A stretch of 64,000 nucleotides of DNA from Prolixibacter sp. NT017 (GTDB lineage Bacteria; Bacteroidota; Bacteroidia; Bacteroidales; Prolixibacteraceae): NCBI RefSeq assembly GCF_009617875.1, contig NZ_BLAV01000001.1, positions 2,728,001-2,792,000 on the forward strand, read 5' to 3'. Under the pieces are notes generated by a model. The model saw only the letters and a program-made list of their open reading frames with translations, was not told where the DNA came from and did not search any database. The translations under genes were made by a program, and so were the position numbers. This document shows, one piece after another, positions 51,966 through 60,990 of this stretch. Position 1 is the first letter of the stretch; each line of letters starts with the position of its first letter.

Positions 51966-53521
51966 ATGGGTTCGTCTCTCGAGTAGATATCATCCCGGAA
52001 TTGCAACTGTCCATCATCGTTTTCCCACGCCGTCAAATAAACTAAAAACACCTCTGGCTTACGATTGAAACGGACGACCTGCGTTTTGCGAGACTCGATC
52101 GTTTTATCGATTTTCCGCGACGTCCATTCGGGCTGCTCCATTAACAGATACTGAGCTAATTCGATCGGTCTTTCGACGCGAATACAGCCGGAACTGAATG
52201 TTCGTCGTACCCGGTTGAATAAACGCTTGCTGGGTGTATCGTGCAGAAATACGTTGTATGGATTGGGAAATACAAACTTAACGACTCCGAGGGCATTCTG
52301 ATCTCCCGGAAGCTGACGATACGTGTAGCCGGGAGCATCTGCACTCGCAAAATTTACTTCCTCCGGTTTCAGTTTTGTTCCGTCGCTTTCAAATACCTGA
52401 ATATTTCTTTGAGCAAGATAACCTGAATCCTTTTGAGCTTCCGGCAAAATATCATATTTCAGAATATTGGGCGGAATGGTCCAGGTCGGATTAAAAACCA
52501 GGTATTGCAACGTCGAATGAAAGATGGGGGTTTTGCGATAAGTGCGTCCCACAATCACTTTGTGTTCACCAACAGGTATATGATGATCATACACAAACAG
52601 CATGTAGTCCGGAATATTGATAAGAATATAGTAATCCGGGAAAGATTCAGGCAACCACCGGATTCGTTCCATATTGACCTCGATTTGCCTGATTCTCTCC
52701 GACGCCGGAGTATTCATTTCTGCCAAGGTTTGCGGACCGATGGTTCCCAAAGCTTCCAGACCATGATTCCGTTGGAACAGAATGACCGCTTCAGACAACT
52801 GGTCATCATAAAAATTCGGTTGTTCCGGTTCCGGTCCGTCATATTCGCCGGTACTGAGCAATCTTTTACGGATCAATGCAACTCGTGAATCATCGTTGCC
52901 GGGCCTGAGAATCTTCCCGGAAGGTATTGTTTTCCAGCCTCCCTGTTTCTCAATCTCCCGGTACCTTTTTAACTGGAGCCTCAAACCTTCGTACAAATGG
53001 CTTTGAGGGATGATACTCCTGTAGAAGTCACCCACCCGAACATACGGAAGTTCAATCAGAAACCGGGTGATTCGGTCATCAACCGGAGAAATATTCCAAC
53101 AGGGAGTAATGGTTTGCGGATCAATTTTTCCATTGAGTAAATGCGAAGAAAGCAGTATAAAAGCATCGGTCAACAATATATCCCGGGTTGCCGCATTCTC
53201 ATTGCCCGTTTTCCGCGCAAGCGAATCGAGAATTCTCAAATGATAATCCATGGGTTGCAGACCATCCACATCACAGTGACGGATGAGAGACATCAGTTCG
53301 TCAATTCGCACATCGCTGGACCAGAACGGCGCATAGAAATGCTCGTGATACTGTTTCTGAAGCGTAGGAGAACAAAACAAATGAACGGTGTCATTCAATG
53401 TCTGCCGGGCAGCGAGATGCTCTACTTTCTTCCGAATCCACGAGGTAACCGATTCACCATCGGTAGAGAGGATAGCGAAGAAAATAAAGGGTAAAATCAG
53501 TATGTGACGGAGTATTTTCAT
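51926..53521 (-). CDS. YcbB-type L,D-transpeptidase
   Basis: This 531-residue protein has a signal-anchor (about 5-22), a scaffold domain, a peptidoglycan-binding domain (about 215-280, with LIRKRLLSTGEYDG and AVILFQRNHGLEALGTIGPQTL) and a YkuD catalytic domain with FLHDTPSK (His) and SSGCIRVERP (Cys near residue 446). It is the typical YcbB/LdtD layout for 3-3 cross-linking. It converges with, and overlaps, another L,D-transpeptidase gene of a different subgroup. Confidence 0.92.
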   Translation of the reverse strand: MKILRHILILPFIFFAILSTDGESVTSWIRKKVEHLAARQTLNDTVHLFCSPTLQKQYHEHFYAPFWSSDVRIDELMSLIRHCDVDGLQPMDYHLRILDSLARKTGNENAATRDILLTDAFILLSSHLLNGKIDPQTITPCWNISPVDDRITRFLIELPYVRVGDFYRSIIPQSHLYEGLRLQLKRYREIEKQGGWKTIPSGKILRPGNDDSRVALIRKRLLSTGEYDGPEPEQPNFYDDQLSEAVILFQRNHGLEALGTIGPQTLAEMNTPASERIRQIEVNMERIRWLPESFPDYYILINIPDYMLFVYDHHIPVGEHKVIVGRTYRKTPIFHSTLQYLVFNPTWTIPPNILKYDILPEAQKDSGYLAQRNIQVFESDGTKLKPEEVNFASADAPGYTYRQLPGDQNALGVVKFVFPNPYNVFLHDTPSKRLFNRVRRTFSSGCIRVERPIELAQYLLMEQPEWTSRKIDKTIESRKTQVVRFNRKPEVFLVYLTAWENDDGQLQFRDDIYSRDEPIYKELKSSPDESN

Positions 53522-53794
53522 GGCACGGTTTCTTTGACGATACTCGTCGTATACTCAATTCGGGGGAAGAACATTTTACGGTGGAAGAAAGGCAATCAAT
53601 CAGAAAGCAAACTGCACTTATCGGAGTTCTCCTTACCTACTGTTGCTTAGTATAAAGTTACGGAACAAGCAGCCCAAAATCCTAGTGTATTCAATATTTC
53701 CTTCTAATTCGTCTGTAGATAGAGTGTTGATTTCAAAAAAATACCCGAAAATCATGTCTGACCCCCGGGTTTGATATCGCTTTGCTTTTGTATC

Positions 53795-55546
53795 CTATTT
53801 CGCTTTTGTCGTTTCCGTTGCCGGTGAAATCCCGTTCTCATTAAAGGCTTCTACGGAAAAGTAGTAAGGCTGATCGATATTCAGACTGCGAATATCGAGC
53901 GAATCTTTGTCATAAACCAGCCACGAATTGTAAAGCTTGTCAGGAGCAATTCCCCAGCGTACATTGTATCCCTGTGCTTTGGATTGCGCTTTCCAGGTCA
54001 GGTGAGCATCGCGTCGATCGCTGTTGCGCACCACCTCAAACTGCTTTACTTTTCCCGGTTTCTTCCCATTTCCGTTACCGAAGATTCGTAATCCGGAAAT
54101 CGCCAGATAAGGCGTCGGCACGTGATAACTGGTAAACCGGATGTAACGGGCCTTAACCGGCTCAGCAAGTTGCACATAATCGTTGGGAACGTCCTTGTCG
54201 TTGTTCCGCTTATCGACAATAACGGACCAGGTCTTTCCATCGCCGGAGCCTTCGATTACGTATTGCTCATAAAGATTCTTTTGCCGGCCATAAATATTCG
54301 AATGATAATCATGGTAATTGACCTGAATGGCCCGAATGGTCGAAACCGAGCCCAAATCCATCTTCAGCCATTGAGGCTTGTCGGTGTTGCCCACCACCCA
54401 AAAGGTTTTCACATGCTCGTCGTTCACATGCTCCGGGACAAAATCCTTCAAATGCGACGACGCTTCAATCGGTTTGTTGTACGAAAGCAACATCCAACCG
54501 GTAAATTTTCCCTGTTCGCCGGGCTCTGCCGGTGCATAATGCGGATAATCGCCATAGTTCATGTTACAATGCATCAAACCGTCTTTATCGAAGAAGGTAG
54601 GAAACATACCAATCCGGCGTTCGAATTTGTAATTCACCGAGATGTGCATGGTAGCGAAATGCCAAAGTTGTTGACCGGGCCCCTCAACCGTGCTCCCATG
54701 ACCGGCGCCGTTAATAAAACCTCCCGGTTTATAGCTGATCGGATTATTCGGCATGTACGCGTACGGCCCCAGCGGCGAATCGGCTATGTAGACTCCATCA
54801 GCGTAGGTATTCCACTCTGTACCCGGTGCAGCATATTGCATGTAATATTTGCCATTGTGTTTCGTTAGCCAGGCACCTTCCATGTACCCGCTGAGTTTCG
54901 GATCGTTATGATTCGGGCCGAAGCGCTCCCAACCGTGCTTATCTTCATGCAGTTTGAATAATTTGACGGTTTCTGATTTCTTGATGAAGCGTTGTTTCGG
55001 GTCCAACTCCATTCCCCGGATGGGAAAAGTATTCGACGAGCCCCAAAACATGTAAGCCTTCCCATCATCCATGAAAAAGTCCGGGTCCTGCAGGTTCCAC
55101 AAAATGGCCGGTACCGCCTTCCAATCACCCTTTCGGGGATTGTCGGTATAGAGCAAACTCATATTCCCGGAAGGATCGCCGGTAACATACAGAATGGAAT
55201 CCTTGTAGTTGTAGGCAGCTGGTGCATTGGAGCCCTGGAAATACCAGTCCTGCGGCTTAATGAATAGCCAGTGGGTTAAATCGTCGGAGTACCAATAGCC
55301 GAGCGAACGGGTGACGAACATGTAATATTTTCCCCGGAAGGAAACCACTGCCGGATCGGCGCCCGAGCGGTACGAAATATTCCTGTGCGAATTAACAATC
55401 ATGTAGGTGTAATCGATGTTGATGGGATTACAGTAAGTGACCGGCTGTTCAGCCGAGTCCTGGTTTGGTTGGGCTTCTGCTTTAAATGCCATTGTTGACA
55501 TCCCTAACACAAGAGCAGCAAAAACAAATAACTTTCTGGTTTTCAT
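53795..55546 (-). CDS. secreted GH43 glycosidase with F5/8-type C and fibronectin-III-like domains
   Basis: The start at 55546 gives the signal peptide MKTRKLFVFAALVLGMSTMA. A GH43 propeller (about 20-345) contains SGADPAVV (Asp), LQDPDFFMDDGKAY (Asp) and MEGAWLTKHNGKYY (Glu). An F5/8 type C (discoidin) domain follows (about 365-490, QWLKMDLGSVSTIRAIQVNY) and then an FN3-like domain (about 495-583). The F5/8 part should bind sugar. Arabinofuranosidase or xylosidase activity is possible; it stands alone, outside any SusCD locus. Confidence 0.88.
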   Translation of the reverse strand: MKTRKLFVFAALVLGMSTMAFKAEAQPNQDSAEQPVTYCNPINIDYTYMIVNSHRNISYRSGADPAVVSFRGKYYMFVTRSLGYWYSDDLTHWLFIKPQDWYFQGSNAPAAYNYKDSILYVTGDPSGNMSLLYTDNPRKGDWKAVPAILWNLQDPDFFMDDGKAYMFWGSSNTFPIRGMELDPKQRFIKKSETVKLFKLHEDKHGWERFGPNHNDPKLSGYMEGAWLTKHNGKYYMQYAAPGTEWNTYADGVYIADSPLGPYAYMPNNPISYKPGGFINGAGHGSTVEGPGQQLWHFATMHISVNYKFERRIGMFPTFFDKDGLMHCNMNYGDYPHYAPAEPGEQGKFTGWMLLSYNKPIEASSHLKDFVPEHVNDEHVKTFWVVGNTDKPQWLKMDLGSVSTIRAIQVNYHDYHSNIYGRQKNLYEQYVIEGSGDGKTWSVIVDKRNNDKDVPNDYVQLAEPVKARYIRFTSYHVPTPYLAISGLRIFGNGNGKKPGKVKQFEVVRNSDRRDAHLTWKAQSKAQGYNVRWGIAPDKLYNSWLVYDKDSLDIRSLNIDQPYYFSVEAFNENGISPATETTKAK

Positions 55547-55808
55547 GTCGTGTTTCTTAATTCTCATAGGACAGATGATGTGAGTTCATCCAATATGCTA
55601 TTGTTCTTCAAAAATAACAGACAGCGGTCATTTATCATTCACCAGCCTCACTTTTCATACCCCGATAGCATACCCGGGACAACTTATAGTGTTTACCTCC
55701 TCTATCACAATCGTGTTACATTTTATTGTAAAACACTTATTTAGATTTCTTCTAATTGTCTGACCAGATAATAATTAGTAACTTTTTATTTCACCAAAAT
55801 AACGGATA

Positions 55809-57239
55809 ATGGCACTTAAAAACAAAGTTTTTAGCCTGGCCGTAAATACAGCAATTACTAACCGAATATTCCGAAACATTGCTTCACAAAAACTGGACAG
55901 GTATCTACACAAAACATTTCTAACTGCTAAAAGTAATGCACTTCCTTCCATGCTGGAAAAACGCTATCAGTTTGTTTCGGCTATGCTCCATGGCATCAAA
56001 AACAACCTGGATAAAGGCCACATATCTCCGGCCACGATGAAAAAAATGCTCAGCGTTTTTATTGGCGAAAACCTGAAGACCGACCGGATTGAGAAAAAGA
56101 ATGATGCCAGAGAAATCTACTTTCAGAAATACGGAGAATATCCGCCGGCGTTTTGCGTGCTCTCACCTACGCAAGCCTGTAACCTAAACTGTCACGGATG
56201 TTATGCGGTGAGTGACGAAACAGCTAATCATCGCCTTTCGTATGAAACCGTTCGGCAGGTCGTCAGGGATGTGCACGATATCTTTGGCAGCCGTTTCATG
56301 ACCATTAGCGGCGGTGAGCCTTTCATTTATAAGGATTCAGGAAAAACATTGCTCGACCTGTTCGAAGAGTTCAACGATATGTTCTTCCTTATTTACACCA
56401 ACGGCACACTAATTACCAAAGAAGTAGCCCAACGGCTGGCACAACTGGGCAACGTAACGCCTGCCATTTCGGTAGAAGGATATCGACATCAAACCGATGA
56501 ACGCAGAGGCACCGGTGTTCATTCTCAAGTGGTAGATGCAATGGCTAATTTGCGGGAGGCCGGTGTTCCGTTTGGCATTTCCGTAACCGCAACGAAAAAG
56601 AATGTCAATATTTTGCTCGACGACTATTTTTACGACTACTTTTTCGGACAACTCGGAGCAACCTATATGTGGCAATTCCAGATGATGCCGGTAGGTCGAG
56701 GAAAGGAATTGCTCGATTTGATGATTACGCCCCGACAACGGGTCGAACTTTACCACATGTGGGAAAAACTTATCGAACAGAAGCGCTATTGTGTCGCCGA
56801 CTTTTGGAACAGCGGGGCTTTAACAGAGGGCTGCCTGGCCTACGGTCGTTGGGGTGGTTACTTCTACATCAACTGGGATGGAAAAATCATGCCTTGTGTG
56901 TTCGTTCCTTTTTACCAGGATAACGTGAACGATTTGTATGCCGAAGGGAAAACGCTGGCCGATGGACTGCATTCGAAACTGATGAAGAACGGACGTAAAT
57001 GGCAGCATCAATATGGCTTCGAAAACGGGCATCACCGTGAAAATATTCTGATGCCATGCTCCATCAAGGATAACTTCGATAATTTCCGCAAAAACATTCT
57101 TCCGGACGAAGCCATTCCGGAAAATCCGGAAGCGGAAATCATTCGTACCGATGAAGAATATTACCGCTTCCTGACCGAATACGACCGGGAACTATCCCAT
57201 CTGACAGAAGAAATCTGGAGAAAAACTTATTTGACTTAA
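55809..57239 (+). CDS. radical SAM protein with SPASM-like C-terminus
   Basis: This 476-residue protein has the radical SAM motif CNLNCHGC (Cys124, Cys128, Cys131) and GGEPF near residue 174, with an N-terminal helical domain of about 100 residues. The C-terminal part has two separated cysteine regions (GCLAYGR near 338, MPCVF near 361, MPCSI near 417) that may bind a second cluster. Neither the substrate nor a partner gene is apparent. Confidence 0.85.
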   Translation: MALKNKVFSLAVNTAITNRIFRNIASQKLDRYLHKTFLTAKSNALPSMLEKRYQFVSAMLHGIKNNLDKGHISPATMKKMLSVFIGENLKTDRIEKKNDAREIYFQKYGEYPPAFCVLSPTQACNLNCHGCYAVSDETANHRLSYETVRQVVRDVHDIFGSRFMTISGGEPFIYKDSGKTLLDLFEEFNDMFFLIYTNGTLITKEVAQRLAQLGNVTPAISVEGYRHQTDERRGTGVHSQVVDAMANLREAGVPFGISVTATKKNVNILLDDYFYDYFFGQLGATYMWQFQMMPVGRGKELLDLMITPRQRVELYHMWEKLIEQKRYCVADFWNSGALTEGCLAYGRWGGYFYINWDGKIMPCVFVPFYQDNVNDLYAEGKTLADGLHSKLMKNGRKWQHQYGFENGHHRENILMPCSIKDNFDNFRKNILPDEAIPENPEAEIIRTDEEYYRFLTEYDRELSHLTEEIWRKTYLT

Positions 57240-57241
57240 AG

Positions 57242-57274
57242 CCTGAAAGACGACGAAACGGTCCAACTTTCAGG
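57242..57274 (+). terminator. hairpin behind the radical SAM gene
   Basis: CCTGAAAG (57242-57249) pairs exactly with CTTTCAGG (57267-57274), 2 bp behind the stop codon. No T-run follows, so it may be a weak terminator or a 3'-end stabiliser. Confidence 0.45.
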
Positions 57275-57279
57275 GAGCC

Positions 57280-57566
57280 CGTGATCAAAAGTCCATGGGC
57301 CGTTTACTTCCCGGCAAAGTCATGGGCAAAAGTCCATGAGCCATTTACTTCCCGGCAGAGCCATGGGCAAAAGTCCATGAGCCATTTACTTCCCGGCGAA
57401 GCCATGGGCAAAAGTCCATGGGCCGTTTACTTCCCGGCGAAGCCATGGGCAAAAGTCCATGAGCCATTTACTTCCCGGCGAAGCCATGGGCAGAAGTCCA
57501 CGAGCCATTTACTTCCCGGCGAAGCCATGATCAAAAGTCCATGGGCCGTTTACTTCCCGGTAAAAA
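57280..57566. repeat. tandem repeat, seven units of 41 bp, each with a small hairpin
   Basis: Seven units start at 57280, 57321, 57362, 57403, 57444, 57485 and 57526. Units 2-5 contain CATGGGC-AAAA-GTCCATG, a 7-bp stem with one G-T pair and an AAAA loop; the other units have one or more mismatches in it. The rest of each unit (GCC or GGCC, then TTTACTTCCCGGC) is nearly identical. The 41-bp length is not a multiple of three, so the open frame across it (57281-57619) is a by-product. Confidence 0.9.
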
Positions 57567-57572
57567 CTAAAA

Positions 57573-57696
57573 GAGGCTGCCCAAAAAAACATCAAACATT
57601 TTCAAAACCATCAAATTGAAAGCGACCATCAGAAACGGAAAGTACGGTTCAATTTGTAAGTTTTAAATTTGGCGATGCTACTTTTTGGACAACCTC
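57573..57696. mobile_element. MITE-like element or IS end remnant
   Basis: The ends GAGGCTGCCCAAAAAA (57573-57588) and, on the other strand, GAGGTTGTCCAAAAAG (57696-57681) match at 13 of 16 positions and look like terminal inverted repeats of an insertion sequence. The 124-bp interior has no gene and has an inner inverted repeat, CAAATTGAA (57612-57620) / TTCAATTTG (57648-57656). No target-site duplication was seen. Confidence 0.6.
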
Positions 57697-57735
57697 CTGT
57701 GCTTCTACCCTGAGTAAATGCAACTCAGAAAGCTT

Positions 57736-58008
57736 TTAAGCCATCCGCTTCCATTCTTCAGGAGTGATAACTTTCCCTTCCTTTGTTTTCAGATAACGAC
57801 CATAAATCGCCATCTGAATATTGAATAAAAGATCGGTAACCCCCACATCGAAAGCATCATCGCTCTTCTGAGCAACCACTACTTCATAGCCGTTGAGCGT
57901 TAACACCGATTTCAAAAATTCAGCACGTTTCGAATCGATCGACTGCTCTACAATGGAACATCGAACGTTATCGATTTCACCAACCTGATGATATTTATTA
58001 ATCGCCAT
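57736..58008 (-). CDS. small protein of unknown function behind nuoN
   Basis: The start at 58008 (MAINKYHQVGEID...) gives a 90-residue protein 10 bp behind nuoN; a longer frame would overlap nuoN. No signal peptide or membrane segment is seen and no family was recognised. Strand and spacing suggest it is the last gene of the complex I operon. Confidence 0.65.
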   Translation of the reverse strand: MAINKYHQVGEIDNVRCSIVEQSIDSKRAEFLKSVLTLNGYEVVVAQKSDDAFDVGVTDLLFNIQMAIYGRYLKTKEGKVITPEEWKRMA

Positions 58009-58018
58009 AACCTGACAT

Positions 58019-59407
58019 TTAAAGTTGTGAACTGATGCTGTCGATGTATTGATAGAATACACCGGCGAAACCAAGTATGATAATACCAATCAGACAAACT
58101 GCCAGCACAAAATTGGTTAGCAGACTCTTCTTGACGACAGGCATACGTTCTTCTTCCTTATCGATGAACATCGCTTTTACCACACGCAAATAAGTGTACA
58201 GTGACAATACCAGGTTAACGGTGGCAAAGCCCAGCAGGACGTACATGCCCGACCCCATTCCGGAAGTCAGCAGGAACAGCTTACCGAAGAATCCGGCTGT
58301 CGGTGGAACACCGGCCAGAGAAAATAATGCCACCGTAAAAATGATAGCATAAAATGGGTTCGATTTGTACAATCCCTTATAATCACTGATCGTTATTTTA
58401 CCTGTTTCGTCTGAGATGGCTTCAACAATGCTAAAGAGCGCGATATTGCTCAGCAGGTAAATGACCAGGAAGTAAACCACCGAGTCGGTTCCCATATTGG
58501 ACGCACCGGCAATACCAACCAGTACAAACCCCACCTGTGCAATAGACGAAAAAGCCAGGAACCGTTTGAGGTTCTGCTGCCGCAAAGCGAAGATATTTCC
58601 GACCGTCATACTCATCACCGAAAGCACACTGATAGCCAACAGCCACGCATTTTCCAGTTTTCCAAAAACGGTGTAAAGTACCGTGATGAAAATGAAGATA
58701 ACCGAACCTTTCGACACAACGGCCAGATAATTGGTGACCGGCGTCGGGGCACCTTCGAATACATCGGCTGTCCACATGTGGAACGGAACGATGGACATCT
58801 TGAAGGAGAATCCTGCCAGGATGAATACGAAAGCTGTCAGGGTTAATGCATCTTCATGGATGTGCTGAATGATGGCATCGAAACCGAGGTTGCCAACCGC
58901 GCCATACAGCAGTGAAATCCCGAAAAGGGTAATTCCGGTAGAGAAGGCTGATGACAGAATGTATTTGACACCTGCTTCCGAAGATTTACGGCTGTCGGTG
59001 TTAAATGCTGCCAATGCAGCCAGCGGCAGTGATGAAAGTTCCAGTCCCAGGTACAAGACCAGGATGTGCCCGCTGGAAAGCATCACATACATTCCCAGCA
59101 CACTGGAGAACATGAGCATAAAAAACTCTGCCGGCCGTTTCGATTCGATAATCCACTGTTTAGCCGAAAAGGCAATCAGCAACAGTCCCAGGTTCAGGAT
59201 ATTCTTTTCCAGCACAATCAACGCTGTGGTGTGGTAAAATCCCTGAAACAGGTAACCATCTTTGATGGGAATAAATCCGGCCACAAAGTTGATGATGAGC
59301 ATCACATTGACGATGTTCATGAAGCGTTCGGGCTTTTTGTCCACTCCCATGAGATTGAGGATGAACAGCACCACAATCATCAGGGAGATTAGCCACTCGA
59401 AACGCAT
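58019..59407 (-). CDS. nuoN: NADH-quinone oxidoreductase subunit N
   Basis: This integral membrane protein of about 462 residues has some 14 segments of the antiporter-like fold, with SSLPLAALAAFN, FHMWTADVFEGAPTPVTNYLAVVSKGS and VSLYTYLRVVKAMF. It is one of the three proton-pumping antiporter-like subunits of complex I. The start at 59407 (MRFEWLIS) is chosen; 59431 is an alternative. It lies 84 bp behind nuoM. Confidence 0.94.
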   Translation of the reverse strand: MRFEWLISLMIVVLFILNLMGVDKKPERFMNIVNVMLIINFVAGFIPIKDGYLFQGFYHTTALIVLEKNILNLGLLLIAFSAKQWIIESKRPAEFFMLMFSSVLGMYVMLSSGHILVLYLGLELSSLPLAALAAFNTDSRKSSEAGVKYILSSAFSTGITLFGISLLYGAVGNLGFDAIIQHIHEDALTLTAFVFILAGFSFKMSIVPFHMWTADVFEGAPTPVTNYLAVVSKGSVIFIFITVLYTVFGKLENAWLLAISVLSVMSMTVGNIFALRQQNLKRFLAFSSIAQVGFVLVGIAGASNMGTDSVVYFLVIYLLSNIALFSIVEAISDETGKITISDYKGLYKSNPFYAIIFTVALFSLAGVPPTAGFFGKLFLLTSGMGSGMYVLLGFATVNLVLSLYTYLRVVKAMFIDKEEERMPVVKKSLLTNFVLAVCLIGIIILGFAGVFYQYIDSISSQL

Positions 59408-59491
59408 GATTATAATTGATTCGTTAATCATCTTTCAATTGTATTCCGTTGTTAACATTGAAATTTTCTATCCTTTTTCCGAAGTCCACTC

Positions 59492-60988
59492 TTATCCTGC
59501 ATGCAGATGGTTAAAAATTTCCTGAACATCGGCATTAATGAGATGCATGAAAAGGAACGGGGCCAAACCAATCAACACAATTCCCACGATGAGAAGTACT
59601 GCGGCCCAGCGTTCGTTCCAGCTGGCATCTTTCAATAAAGCGTATTCCTTTCTGGTAATGGTTCCCCAGATGGCGAACCCGGTTGCCCGGAGGATATACA
59701 CGGCCGTAATCACAATGGAAGCAGCTGCCAGAATGGTAGCAACCCGGTAGAAAATACCGGTGTGTACCCACGAACCGACAAATACTGTCATCTCGGAAAC
59801 GAAACCACTGAATCCAGGCAAACCAAGCGATGTTAAACCGGCAATGATGAAAACAGTCCCGATGAAAGGCATCTGCTTCAGTACACCGCCGAGCTCATTG
59901 CTCATTCGGGTGTGTGCCCGGTCGTATATCATTCCGATAGCAGCAAAGAAGAGGGCTGTCATGATCCCGTGGGATACCATCTGCAACACTGCTCCGGCGA
60001 AAGCCACCTTCGTAATCATCGCAACCCCCAGTACCACGAAACCAACGTGGCTTACCGATGAGTATGCGTTCATATATTTCAAATCCTTTTGCATCAATGT
60101 GGCCAAAGCGCCATAGAAGATAGCGATGGTGGCCAGGATGATGAAAATCCAGGAATATTCACGGGCCGCATCAGGCATCAGGTAAGTAGCTACGCGAAGC
60201 AGACCATACCCACCCAATTTCATGGAAATACCGGCCAGGAACATCGAGGCTGCTGTCGGCGCGGAAGAGTGACCATCGGGTGCCCACGTGTGAAACGGGA
60301 ACATACCGGTGAACACCCCAAACCCGATGAAGGTGAGGAAATAGAGAATTACCTGAACATTCATGGGCAGATGCATGTGCGACAGCTTCATGATATCCCA
60401 GGTATGCTCGCCGCCAAACCAGCCAGAGGCAAAGTAAAGTCCAACAATTCCCAGGAAGACCAAAGCCGAACCGGTCATCAGCATCAAAGCCAGTTTCATG
60501 GCGTTGTTCTCTTTCTTTCCGGTTCCCCAAATCCCGATAAGGAGATATTTAGGAATCACCGCCAGTTCGAGGAAGAAGAACATGGAAAACAGGTTGAGCG
60601 AAATAAAGAAGCCATATGCTCCAACACTCAATAGCAACAGCATGAAGAAAAACTCTTTCACCTGCTTCTCTATTTTCCAGGAAACCAACACACCGGCCAA
60701 AACAACGACCGCAGTCAGTAAAATCATCACCAGCGATATGCCATCCACACCAATGTGATAGTTGATGCCTAACGGCCGAAACCAGGCACGTGATGATTCG
60801 AACAGCATTTGTGCTGTTGCTCCGGCATGGCGTAACGAAACATATTGTGCCGTCAGCCAACTGGCAAAAATCACCTGAAGCGCACTTCCTGCCAGCGTAA
60901 TTTTCCGGACGAGTTGATCGCTTTTGACGAGCAGAATACCTACGACGGTCAAAAGCGGTATGAGTATCAGTAGAGACAGAATATTCAT
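59492..60988 (-). CDS. nuoM: NADH-quinone oxidoreductase subunit M
   Basis: This 498-residue antiporter-like membrane subunit has FHTWAPDGHSSAPTAASMFLAGI near residue 235, lysine KLGGYGLLR and SSVSHVGFVVLG near residue 310. It is a proton-translocating unit of complex I. It lies 2 bp behind nuoL, in line with a tight operon. The length is usual. Confidence 0.96.
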   Translation of the reverse strand: MNILSLLILIPLLTVVGILLVKSDQLVRKITLAGSALQVIFASWLTAQYVSLRHAGATAQMLFESSRAWFRPLGINYHIGVDGISLVMILLTAVVVLAGVLVSWKIEKQVKEFFFMLLLLSVGAYGFFISLNLFSMFFFLELAVIPKYLLIGIWGTGKKENNAMKLALMLMTGSALVFLGIVGLYFASGWFGGEHTWDIMKLSHMHLPMNVQVILYFLTFIGFGVFTGMFPFHTWAPDGHSSAPTAASMFLAGISMKLGGYGLLRVATYLMPDAAREYSWIFIILATIAIFYGALATLMQKDLKYMNAYSSVSHVGFVVLGVAMITKVAFAGAVLQMVSHGIMTALFFAAIGMIYDRAHTRMSNELGGVLKQMPFIGTVFIIAGLTSLGLPGFSGFVSEMTVFVGSWVHTGIFYRVATILAAASIVITAVYILRATGFAIWGTITRKEYALLKDASWNERWAAVLLIVGIVLIGLAPFLFMHLINADVQEIFNHLHAG

Positions 60989-60990
60989 CG

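Noticed and set aside
57280..57566. Possible CRISPR array
   Set aside because: Units are contiguous without unique spacers and there are no cas genes nearby.
57281..57619. 112-residue frame across the 41-bp repeat
   Set aside because: The unit length rotates the frame every copy, and the frame stays open only by the repeat's composition.
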